DNA from: Bacteroidia bacterium | GTDB lineage: Bacteria; Bacteroidota; Bacteroidia; J057; JADKCL01 | Direction: 5' to 3' | DNA: 64,000 nucleotides | NCBI GenBank assembly: GCA_020635905.1 | Contig: JACJYV010000006.1 | Location: 62,001-126,000 of the forward strand | In this document: positions 18,659-27,800 of the stretch, piece by piece | How positions within the stretch are numbered: the first letter of the stretch is position 1 | Layout of the letters: each line of letters starts with the position of its first letter | The notes under the pieces: generated by a model | The model's input: the letters and a program-made list of their open reading frames with translations, nothing else | What the model was told of the DNA's origin: nothing | The model's database searches: none | Position numbers and translations under genes: made by a program

Positions 18659-20299
18659 ATGAAGTCTGAAAAAGGGAAAAATGGCTTGTACTGGGCCCTC
18701 TTTGCGTGTCTGCCCCTGCTGTATTTTTTTCTTTTTGGACGGTCAGGTTGGTCAGACACCGATCAGGGCTTCATTCAGGGTCTCAGCTGGAGAGTTATTT
18801 GCGGACAAATTTCCTACCGCGACTTTTTCTACGTCAGACCCCCTCTCAGCCTGTATTTGCATAGCCTGGAACTGAGATTATTGCCCGAAAACCACGCCAT
18901 TCTGCTCAGCAGACTCAATTGTTACCTGATGATGGCGGCCAGCGTGCTTTTTTTCAGCCTTTCGCTCAAAAAAGTCCTGTCCAAAGAGGAAAATATGTGG
19001 AACTGGCCCCTGTTTGCCAGCCTTGGCTTTGTGATTTCCGTGCACAACTATCCTCCCATGCCCTGGCACACGGTTGACGGCATTTTTTTTGCCTCACTGG
19101 GCTTCTTTCTACTCATTTCATTTCCAAACTGGAAAGGAATGGTGCCCGGCATGGCAGCCCTGTTTCTGGCCGCCCTCTGCAAGCAACCCTTTTATCTGGC
19201 TCCCGTTCTGGGATGCGTCTTGATGGCCCTGCAACCTGATTTTAGGGTGATTCGCCTGGTGCCCCCCTTGGTGACATTATTACTTTGTGTGGGAATTTTT
19301 CTGGGCTCACTTTACTCTCTGGATTCTCGCCTGCCCGGCCTGTTTCTGGCCCAAACCTCTGGTTCCACCTCCCTTCAGGATCTGTTTGCCGCAGGCATTT
19401 CACCTTATTTTGTGCCATTTCTTTTGATTTGCGCCCTTCTTTTTACCCGTTGGATTCTGTTGCGCTGGTTTCCCAGGCAAAAATGGATGGGCCAACTTTT
19501 GCAATGGAGTCCTGGATTTTATTTTGCGCTGGCACTTACCATTCTCATGTACCGTGCTTACAAAACGGAGGCATTTCAGGCCCCTGGACTGGGTTACAGT
19601 CAGCTTTTGCTGTTGGCTTCTGTCTTTTGGGGAACCCATTTTTTCCGTGAAAAACGCGAAGCAGCCACCCTGATTCTGGCGCTGACGGGCATTTCCTGGG
19701 CCGCAGGCATCAGTTGGGGCTACCCTTTTCCCATCATGGCGGCCACGCCTTTGCTGGCGGGTTCCCTCATGTTTGCCAGAGTGCTTTATCCAGAAAATTT
19801 ACCCCGTTTCACCCTCCATCTGGCACTGGGATTTTGCATTCTGGTCTCCTTCTATTTGTACCAGTTTCCCTATCGCGATTATCCCCGGGCTGAATGTGTG
19901 TACAATCTGGGAGATCATTTTCCAAAATTGTCTGGCATCAAAACGGGACCTTTCTTTTACGCCAAATATGGGAATCTTGCAGAGGAACTGAGCAAACTGG
20001 GTCAGAAAACCTGGATGGTGATGCCCGCCATGCCCCTGGCCCACTATCTTCACGGCCAATCTCCCCCTCCCATTGCAGACTGGGTGCACAACGCGGAAAT
20101 CAACTGGGACAAAAATAGGGCTGAAATCACCCGACGCCTGGATCAGGAGGTGGAAACGGTGTTTCTGGAGTTGGATAAGCTGGATGAAGCAGAAAAAGGC
20201 GGGAAATATGGCGCGAAACTTGCAAGGTATGTGAAGGAAAATTGGAAATCTGCCTATAAAACTCCCTATTTTGAGGTTTACCAAAACCCGTTTCGTTAA
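18659..20299 (+). CDS. Polytopic GT-C-like membrane protein
   Basis: A 546-residue protein with roughly eleven hydrophobic segments up to about residue 405 and a soluble tail. The first loop WSDTDQGFIQGLSWRVICG, followed by YVRPPLSLYLHS, fits the GT39/GT83-like arrangement of an acidic residue in loop one. The tail around 430-500 has MVMPAMPLAHYLHGQ and a charged helix. Function is inferred to be transfer of a sugar from a lipid carrier. It is the last of the local GT-C set and sits 15 bases upstream of the secreted HExxH protein. Confidence 0.68.
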   Translation: MKSEKGKNGLYWALFACLPLLYFFLFGRSGWSDTDQGFIQGLSWRVICGQISYRDFFYVRPPLSLYLHSLELRLLPENHAILLSRLNCYLMMAASVLFFSLSLKKVLSKEENMWNWPLFASLGFVISVHNYPPMPWHTVDGIFFASLGFFLLISFPNWKGMVPGMAALFLAALCKQPFYLAPVLGCVLMALQPDFRVIRLVPPLVTLLLCVGIFLGSLYSLDSRLPGLFLAQTSGSTSLQDLFAAGISPYFVPFLLICALLFTRWILLRWFPRQKWMGQLLQWSPGFYFALALTILMYRAYKTEAFQAPGLGYSQLLLLASVFWGTHFFREKREAATLILALTGISWAAGISWGYPFPIMAATPLLAGSLMFARVLYPENLPRFTLHLALGFCILVSFYLYQFPYRDYPRAECVYNLGDHFPKLSGIKTGPFFYAKYGNLAEELSKLGQKTWMVMPAMPLAHYLHGQSPPPIADWVHNAEINWDKNRAEITRRLDQEVETVFLELDKLDEAEKGGKYGAKLARYVKENWKSAYKTPYFEVYQNPFR

Positions 20300-20314
20300 A
20301 TTAAACCAAACCTA

Positions 20315-22462
20315 ATGTCTTCATTCCCTTTCAAAATCATGTTTTTCATCGCCTGTTTTCTGGTGGTCCGTCCCGTGATACAGGCCCAGAATGAGGAGGT
20401 GGATGCGCGAAATGGCTGGGGAATGGCGCCCTACGGGCATTTTCACGTACTGGTCATCTTTGCCGAAATTGATTTTGATTCCTCCTACGGCCACCTCAAT
20501 CCTACCCCTAAAGGGGGCTCCAAAGACTGGAAAGAGGGCCAATTGCCCTGGTGGCGCAATTCCCTGTTCGACAAAGACACGGACCGCGACGCCTTCAACG
20601 GATACATGACCCAGTATTTCATGGAGGCTTCTTTTGGCAAATTTCACGTTACAGGCGATTACATAGATTCCCTGATCAGCATTCCCATCAGTTCCATTCG
20701 CAATCAGGCTGGGAAAGTAGTGACCCAGGAACCGTTTGGGAATAATTTTTACCGCAAAGCCGTGATCGAGCGGGTGAATCAGATTGGGTTGAAAACGGCC
20801 TATGGAAGCACAGAAGCAGATTTTGATCGCTGGACTCTTTCTGGCGCTGGCCTACCCAAAAAGGAAACTCCCAACGAAAACTGGGACATGGTAATGATCA
20901 TCTGGCGCAATATTCACGTCAAAAATCTGGGCGACCAAAGTGGATTTGTGACCCCTGGAAATTTCGGCAAGATTCTGGGCCGCGATACGGACAGTTACAG
21001 CATGTTCAGAATGAGCTTTTTTGTACCCAAAACCATCATGCGCCACGAATTTTCGCACATGTTGTATGGAGGAAACAACTTTCACACCGCGGCCGCAGGC
21101 GTGGGTGCACGCACCTTTCTGGCCCCTGCGGGAGGTTGGAGCAATATGAGCAACGCGGGCCGCTGTTCGCCCACCTGGAATGCCTGGGACCGGGAACGCA
21201 TGGGTTGGAAAAACCCGGAAAAAGCCTATCTACTGAGTGCCATGTGCGAACTGGGCCGCGAGGAAGTGCCCACTTCCCTTGAGTACGGACAGGAATTTCC
21301 CTGTGGTCAGGGCAAATTTATCCTGCGGGATTTTGTGACCACGGGAGATGCAATCAAAATCAAATTGCCTGTTTCAGAAGGCCAGAAACAGCAATATCTC
21401 TGGCTGGAAAATCACCAGCTTTTGCCCGGCAGAATCGACCATAATAAGGCGATGTCCAAAGGCATTTATGCCTTTATTTCTGTGGGCAAGGACGATCTGA
21501 CGGGTTCTCAGGCCTATGGCGAAGCCAATAATTACACCTGGCCTTTGGTCGCAGAGGGAAATTTCGACTTTGGCTACCGCCCCTCAGACAAAACCCTGCT
21601 CATGGATGACGCAAACGCCAATAAATTCACGGGCATCAATTACCTGATCACCCACGCCGCCGACCTCAATAATGACGGGATTATTCAAACGGCTTCCATT
21701 GGTGAAAATGTTGAAAATTTTCGTCCTGAACGCCTGGAAATCAACGGAGTGGCACCACCTGAAGAATATTTTTCCTACCGTACCCTGCCCGAATTTGGCA
21801 CCAGTAAAATGGCCTGGGGTTTGGGGAAATACAATAAGATTGGTCTGGACGAAAACCCCACTGCCGTACCCGTGCTGACGCATTTTACCCCGGGAGATCA
21901 GCCCCAAAACACGGATATGCGCAGGATTTTGCTCAACGGCATTTCCGTCACGGTGACGCAGGAAGATTTCAACGGGGATGTACATGTGAAAATTCGCTGG
22001 GATGATTTTGATCTGAGCCATGATGCGCGGTGGTGCGGAAATATCCTGGCCCGCGAAGGGTTCAATCTGCGCAACGGGGCCAAAATCAGTCTGGAACAGG
22101 GCCTGACCCCGCAAAATCCACGGGCTGTGCAGGAAATTGAAGGAAAGAAAATCTTTGCTGAACCCACCGTGCTGGAAATCGGGTCGGGCGCCACAGTAGA
22201 AATGGCCTCCAACACGGAAATTTTGGTAAAAAAGGGCTCCACTCTGCTGATCAGGGCGGGTTCCAGTCTCAATATGGAGCGAAATGCAAAAATCACGGTG
22301 GAGGAAGGGGGATTTCTGTACGTTGAAAAGGGAGCATCCATTTCCCGCAAGGGTCCGCGTACAGGATTTATTTATGAAGATGCAAACGTGGGCCTTAACA
22401 CGCTGATGGAAGCCAAATTAGGGCCAGTGCTGCCCATTGATGCTCCACCTTCGGGGCGATAG
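20315..22462 (+). CDS. Secreted HExxH metalloprotease-like protein
   Basis: A 715-residue exported protein with a signal peptide (about 1-24, ending VIQAQ). A zinc-protease motif HEFSH occupies residues 244-248, followed by MLYGGNNFH, in which His257 could be a third ligand. The surroundings resemble M6-like peptidases, but the spacing is not a standard metzincin. Residues about 600-690 hold short repeats such as GSTLLIRAGSSLNMERN, of a beta-helix-like kind. No T9SS sorting domain is present at the C-terminus, unlike other large secreted proteins here. The substrate is unknown. It may share a transcript with the preceding membrane protein (15-base gap). Confidence 0.65.
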   Translation: MSSFPFKIMFFIACFLVVRPVIQAQNEEVDARNGWGMAPYGHFHVLVIFAEIDFDSSYGHLNPTPKGGSKDWKEGQLPWWRNSLFDKDTDRDAFNGYMTQYFMEASFGKFHVTGDYIDSLISIPISSIRNQAGKVVTQEPFGNNFYRKAVIERVNQIGLKTAYGSTEADFDRWTLSGAGLPKKETPNENWDMVMIIWRNIHVKNLGDQSGFVTPGNFGKILGRDTDSYSMFRMSFFVPKTIMRHEFSHMLYGGNNFHTAAAGVGARTFLAPAGGWSNMSNAGRCSPTWNAWDRERMGWKNPEKAYLLSAMCELGREEVPTSLEYGQEFPCGQGKFILRDFVTTGDAIKIKLPVSEGQKQQYLWLENHQLLPGRIDHNKAMSKGIYAFISVGKDDLTGSQAYGEANNYTWPLVAEGNFDFGYRPSDKTLLMDDANANKFTGINYLITHAADLNNDGIIQTASIGENVENFRPERLEINGVAPPEEYFSYRTLPEFGTSKMAWGLGKYNKIGLDENPTAVPVLTHFTPGDQPQNTDMRRILLNGISVTVTQEDFNGDVHVKIRWDDFDLSHDARWCGNILAREGFNLRNGAKISLEQGLTPQNPRAVQEIEGKKIFAEPTVLEIGSGATVEMASNTEILVKKGSTLLIRAGSSLNMERNAKITVEEGGFLYVEKGASISRKGPRTGFIYEDANVGLNTLMEAKLGPVLPIDAPPSGR

Positions 22463-22543
22463 CAGATCACCCGTGGATTTCTCGTCCGTCAAAAGAAAAA
22501 CTTTTTAGTATCTTGGCATCCAAATTCAACTTTTTACCCGCAA

Positions 22544-23158
22544 ATGCTGCATACGGATTCCCAAAAACCGAAAAATTGTTTAGCTGCCTTCGATTTTGAC
22601 GGGACCATCACGACCAAGGATTCAGGGATTGAATTTATCCGTTTTACCCGGGGTACCTGGCGTCTTTTCTGGAGCGGAATTTTCCTCTCTCCCACCCTTC
22701 TCTTTTGGAAAATGGGCCTTTACCCACGGGAAATGGCCAAAGAGCGTTTTCTGAAATGGCATTTTGGGGGTAAGACGATCACGGAAATGAAGCAAAAAGG
22801 GCAAGCCTTTGCGAAGGAGGTCATTCCCAACATCCTGCGACCTCAAGCCATTGAACGCATTGAATGGCACAAGGAGCAGGGCCACAAAATTGTGATTATC
22901 ACCGCTTCCCTCGATTTTTGGGTCCGTCCCTGGGCCGAATCGCAGGGATTTTCCTGCATAGCCACCGTGCCCAAAGTGGAGCAGGGCCGTTTTACCGGGC
23001 AATTGGGCTCGCCCAATTGCTATGGGCAGGAAAAGGTGGACCGCCTCAAAAATTCAGGCCTGCCCAAATGGGACTTCCTTTTTGCCTACGGCGATACCGC
23101 AGGCGACAAGGAATTGCTGGCCTTTGCAGATCAGTCTGAATTTAAGCCGTTTAGGTAG
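22544..23158 (+). CDS. HAD-IB family phosphatase
   Basis: A 204-residue cytoplasmic HAD hydrolase. The nucleophile motif is FDFDGT with Asp17 and Asp19. Motif II is IITAS, and motif III/IV is YGDTAGDKELL near the C-terminus. The cap region between motifs I and II fits the HAD-IB subclass (SerB and related phosphatases). Members act on phosphoserine, lipid phosphates or similar small phosphomonoesters. The basic, aromatic cap (FIRFTRGTWRLFW) suggests a lipid-type substrate, but that is only a hint. It is followed by the accessory island. Confidence 0.88.
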   Translation: MLHTDSQKPKNCLAAFDFDGTITTKDSGIEFIRFTRGTWRLFWSGIFLSPTLLFWKMGLYPREMAKERFLKWHFGGKTITEMKQKGQAFAKEVIPNILRPQAIERIEWHKEQGHKIVIITASLDFWVRPWAESQGFSCIATVPKVEQGRFTGQLGSPNCYGQEKVDRLKNSGLPKWDFLFAYGDTAGDKELLAFADQSEFKPFR

Positions 23159-23274
23159 GACACCCTTCGTCCTTCTGATTTGAGGAATAAGAATTCTTCT
23201 CAGTATTGCCGGATAATTTATTTAAAACTCTTTCGTACTTTGGGAAATGAGTGCACCTGAAAAAAGATTAATTA

Positions 23275-23591
23275 AGGCCTGCTGAAAATTACATAAACAT
23301 TTGACTGTTAGTTGCTTGTATTGATATTCCGGATCTTGAGTGCAAACTTTCCGTTGAAATTAGGCCAAAATTCCTGCACATGATTCGGTACAATAGCCCC
23401 AGGTAACTGAAATTCGAGTTTTTCAAAACGCCATTTGACCGGGAGTTGGATATGAACAACCGTTGGGTTCGGTTGGCAGCGGTCCAGCCCTGGGATGAGG
23501 TGGCCAGCATTTACTATCATTGCCTGATTAGTGGTCATTGAGCCCCGACCAAAGATGCACGGCTGGTGATCATCAAGCATAAAATGAAGCT
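23275..23591 (+). mobile_element. Decayed left copy of an insertion sequence (5' part)
   Basis: This 317-base segment aligns with 28709-29037 over its whole length with one 12-base gap. It starts with the terminal-repeat-like GGCCTGCTGAAAA. The transposase frame opens at the ATG at 23380 but hits TAA at 23404 and, later, TGA after ISGH. The 12-base gap removes part of the RLVIGAVIIKH segment, and similarity stops after KMKL. Only the first fifth of a transposase is left. It is in the same orientation as the right copy. Confidence 0.85.
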
Positions 23592-23800
23592 TAAATACTA
23601 AATTTGAAATTTATTTCTGTATGTAGAAAAGATATGACAAGAGTTTCGAGTGTTTGAGCGAGGCAATGAAGTCCAGCAGATCAAATACCTGGCTCAGAAA
23701 TGTGCTGACGACGCTTTTCGCCTCCTCCCCTAAAGCCCGGCATTACGAAACGAAAGGAGTAGATTATTTCCCCCTGAAGTCTTCAACTATCCTTTAACCG

Positions 23801-23827
23801 CATTTTCACCCCGAAAATGGTTTTTTT
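23801..23827 (+). terminator. Plus-strand intrinsic terminator-like hairpin
   Basis: CATTTTC at 23801-23807 pairs perfectly with GAAAATG at 23813-23819 around a five-base ACCCC loop. G and then seven T residues follow on the plus strand. It lies 41 bases past the stop of the minus-strand 328-residue gene and probably belonged to the vanished plus-strand gene whose tail is at 23641-23733. The stem is AT-rich, so strength is moderate. Confidence 0.55.
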
Positions 23828-23867
23828 GATTCAATAAAATTGAAGCTATAAAACCCTTTCAAAAGGA

Positions 23868-24854
23868 TCATTTGCAATCCCCATTTCGAATTATTGAAAG
23901 ATTATTTGGAATTGGGAGATTATATTCTGGTTTTGGTCGCCCTTGTATGGATAAAGGGAGTTGCGAATTATAATTTTGAATTACTGATTGTAGCAATTCG
24001 TAAGTGATAAAAGATTTATTACGAATTAGGTGAGTTATGTGGCCAACCTCGGGATTTGATTTGAATGCTTCAAAATCTGTTAAAATTTCCGGAAATTGGT
24101 GTTGTTTCCCATTAATTCGGTCAATCGTTTCTTTTGAATTAGTTGATGTGAGATGGCGAGAAACTGGGTCAAAATATTCAATATCATCTGGATTTCCATC
24201 TTCACCTAAATGGTCAATTTCTATTGGGAAAAGTGGAAATTCTGGTATTATCCACCATCCACTTACTGATTGTTTTAGGCTTTCTATAGTGAATGGTTTT
24301 TTTGAATAAAGAATTGCTCCTTGAATTAGCTTATATTCAGTTCCAAATTGGGAAATTCCACATTGACGAAGGCCTATAAGATTTAGAATGGGGGAATCTT
24401 TCTGTCTGGAATAAAAAAACTGCCACTCGGGAGAATACTGGTTAACCTTTACATTTTGGCTATAAGCTTTGGTCTTCTCGTCAACAACATTAACTAATTC
24501 TTCCTCTTTAAGACAAGCATTCCATTCTCCCAATACGAGACTGGGCGATTTCCCTTGATTTGTTGGCGGTAGGATGCCATTTGGAACAAATAAGAACTCA
24601 GAGCCAAAGGCTAATTCCTTGTTGAGATTAATTGGACGCCATGTAATTTCATATCCAAATCGGTCCTGTGTTGGAAGGCTTATCTTTTGAGTTGAAGTTA
24701 AAAAGGACTTCTTAGCATTTAACCCCAAGTCGGGCAAGGGGCTAGCAGGTTGAAAATTGAGTCCCTGGTTGGCATCCAATGCCTTTGACAGGGATTCGTC
24801 CTCTCCTGCACCAACCCCAAGAGCCTTCGAGATATTTGATAAAAAATCAAACAT
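23868..24854 (-). CDS. Unrecognised 328-residue protein of the island
   Basis: I do not recognise this protein. It has no signal peptide and no membrane segment. The start MFDFLSNISKALGVGAGEDE is small and helical; the remainder is mixed, with aromatic-rich patches such as EWQFFYSRQKDS and SVSGWWIIPEFPLFPIEID. The last 50 residues are proline- and asparagine-rich. Its ATG overlaps the end of the 1,239-residue gene by eight bases, so the two are translationally coupled and likely act together. Base composition is AT-richer than the flanking backbone. It lies between two direct IS relics, which suggests horizontal acquisition. Confidence 0.75.
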   Translation of the reverse strand: MFDFLSNISKALGVGAGEDESLSKALDANQGLNFQPASPLPDLGLNAKKSFLTSTQKISLPTQDRFGYEITWRPINLNKELAFGSEFLFVPNGILPPTNQGKSPSLVLGEWNACLKEEELVNVVDEKTKAYSQNVKVNQYSPEWQFFYSRQKDSPILNLIGLRQCGISQFGTEYKLIQGAILYSKKPFTIESLKQSVSGWWIIPEFPLFPIEIDHLGEDGNPDDIEYFDPVSRHLTSTNSKETIDRINGKQHQFPEILTDFEAFKSNPEVGHITHLIRNKSFITYELLQSVIQNYNSQLPLSIQGRPKPEYNLPIPNNLSIIRNGDCK

Positions 24855-27800
24855 TATTTGTTTCTGATTGCGCCTCTGTAGTTTGAGAAATTGCCGAATT
24901 TCCAGTCACAATAGGGGCCGCAGGAGGCCAAAATGCCTTCGCTGCAATCTTTGCCTTTGTTAGTTCAACTTCCTGCCGATTTTTTTCCGTTTCAATATTT
25001 CTCCGATCCTCCAGGTATTTTTCGGTCGCAGGCTGCCTTCCCACTTCAGATTCCATATAGTAAGCCCCGGCATTTACGGCCACCTCGTCTTCCTGCAAAA
25101 GCATCGTATCCTGAAATAAGAATGGGATTTTTTTGAGCTCATCCAAAGCAATTTTAAGCTTATCAATTTCCGATACCTTTGGCTGAAGGATGGTTTCAAA
25201 GGTCTCCCTCGATAGGTTTGTACCTTGCAAAACGCCTAATGCACCATTACCCGAAAGCAGTCCCGGCAGAAAGTTCCCATAATGCATCATTGCTTTTCTT
25301 GCTACGATCGCCGAAAGAATGGCCCAACGCGGAGATTGGTCTGAGTTTGGAAATATCTTTCCAATTTCTTCCAATTCAAATACCCGCATATCGGAAATAC
25401 CAGTGCCAGCAACCATTTCAACCCCGGTGTCAACCACAATCTTTACATCTGCCAGATGCATTTTAATCCCGTACAAATTTTGGATCTGAAAAAAATGGTA
25501 ATTAACGCTGCGACCCATATTGGGGTTTTCAATGTGAATTGTCTCTTTATTGGAGGAGGTTTCCGAAAACTCCATATTACTCACGGTCGAAAACTCCAGT
25601 TTATTATTAGAAGATGTTTCACTGGCAACCTTTTTGATAGAATTCCGACTGTTTTTGATGAGGGAATCCGAACTTTGGTTGCTAAGTTGGCGCCCTTCTT
25701 CTGAAAGGCTCAGCCCAAGGGCATTTTCCCCCGACTGGGTCCAGGTCGAAGTATCCGTCCCGCCCCGCTTATAGCCTCCATCCATGCCGGTTTTAAATAT
25801 CCCAATGTCAAATTTGGTATCTGCATTGATATCATATTCGAAGGTCCGGGTGGTGGTATTTGTGGTTGATGCAGAAGATTTTGACGAGGAATCCAATTGT
25901 GATTTAGATTTATTTTCCTGTTCACTGCTTTGCTTTGCCCCAAACGAAAACTCATTGGCCAGGTTTTCCTCAAAAGAGGAGGATTGCTTTGAACCTACCT
26001 CCTGGGAGCCGCTTTGAGACTGGGTCAATTTGCGTGAAATAGTGGTTTGTTTTTCAATCACCAAATCCTTGACCTCTCCAGGGAAAAGGTTAAAGGAATG
26101 GCTTAGTTCCCCTAGGGCATATCCATTCCAACCAATGGTCATCACATAGGTTTCCACAAACTTGATGGTTGGCATTTCCGGTGGGGCATTAGAAATCTGA
26201 GGATTTTTCACTGCCTTGGCCACCTCATTCGAGATGCCTCCTGAACCACTAAAAACCGGGAGAATGGCAACGATGTCATTCATGCTTTCTGGGGTGCCTC
26301 GATACATAAAATCGGAAAGATACTCTCCAAACTGACTGACATATCCACCCGGGGTAAGCGAAAATACCTGTGTATTTCGGGTAAGATTTTTTCCCGTCAG
26401 GAGGCTTTCAGAATCTACCAGGAATTCCGAAAGTGGGTCCTTGTCAGGAAATACAGTAACCTGATTCACCTTGGCGAGCAGGGGATTATCAGCCCTGTTC
26501 CAAAAATCTACAAATGCCTTGCGCTCAATGGAATATTTATTGGAAAGGAAATCATCATTTGCTTCTCTGGCGACTTTCAAGGCATACTCAACATCCGTCA
26601 ATTGCCTGTTAACCTCACCGACACTTGCCATGGTCCTGGCATATATAATATCAACTAACCTAATAGCTTCTCCAAAAAAGGGAATTCTTGGATCCATATT
26701 ATAATTGGTGGGTTGATCATTCCCAATTCCATACCTATCAAAGTACCCCCTGATAGCGCTTGAACTGTAATGTAGAACATAATTGAATCCTACTCCGGAA
26801 GGGGGATCAAAGAAGTCTACGATAAAAAAAGTGTCATTACCATTTCCATCGGGGTACCTCCCATTAAAATGAACCCCATATTCAAACATTTTTAATCTCC
26901 TTAGCGAGGGAGAACTGTTAAAGGGGTATCTCCAGTTGAAGGGATAAGGGGCGGTATCAGGGTTATGAGGGGGCGAATTCCTATCATTAACAAAACTAAT
27001 GAAATTATTCACCAGCTCCCCGATTTTACTACCCGGCCAGGGGCCCTGTGGGATCAGCCTTGTCTGCCCGTCAATAAGGGTGGCCCGGTCATCCCACCAC
27101 CATCCAGCTTTGGCCCGCAATTCATTTTCCCTTTGCTCCAGGGCATCCCTTTGAGAAGTTAAAGGAAAAAGACTTGCCTCTTTTTCAATTCTCTCCGCTT
27201 CAAGATCTCCCCTAAGCTTTGCCAGGGAATCCAGATATATTTGTTTCATCTGATTAGAAAGCGTTCCATACTTGAAAATTTCGTCCTCCATACGGGCGAT
27301 AAGGGCATCAAATTTTGCTTCATCCGCGTAATCAAAATTGGGTTCCACCTGCATAGGAACCCATTCGGAGGCATATTGCCTTGGTACGCTAAGATGAAAA
27401 TTATAGCCTAGTGCTTTAATTTGCTCACTGTTTGTTGCCTCATTATAAGTGTACCCATTGGTCGAAACATCTCTCAAAATAAGATTTTTGGCATCAGTCA
27501 GGCTATCCAATCGCATTCTCTGGTCATAATAATTTGCCTTGGCAATTAATATTTCCTGTTGCAGCAAGCTATAATCATCCGTTGAAAGGTCTGACTTTGA
27601 AGTCGCCTTTACTTGCAAATCTGTTAGACATTTCCTGGCAACCTGTTTATCATTGGCAACAAATTCCAGTTCCTCGTCAATATTTTTCAGTTGTCGATAC
27701 CAAGACAACGGGCGCATATCGATAAGTTTTATTTCTGAGAAACCCGAGCTACCCCCAGATTTGGTCAGAGCAGAATGCCGGTAAAGTTGGGAATAAAGAG

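Larger units (their letters stand above)
23159..23867. other. Gene-free stretch with IS relic and coding scraps
   Basis: These 709 bases hold no intact gene. From left to right: about 115 bases of AT-rich spacer, a 317-base decayed IS end (23275-23591), and an open stretch at 23641-23733. That stretch reads EFRVFERGNEVQQIKYLAQK and continues eleven residues to a stop, without a start codon; it looks like the tail of a lost gene. A hairpin with a T-run follows (23801-23827). Confidence 0.6.

Noticed and set aside
23275..23591. A small stand-alone gene or toxin at the left relic
   Set aside because: It aligns along its length with the 5' part of the right IS copy and has in-frame stops.
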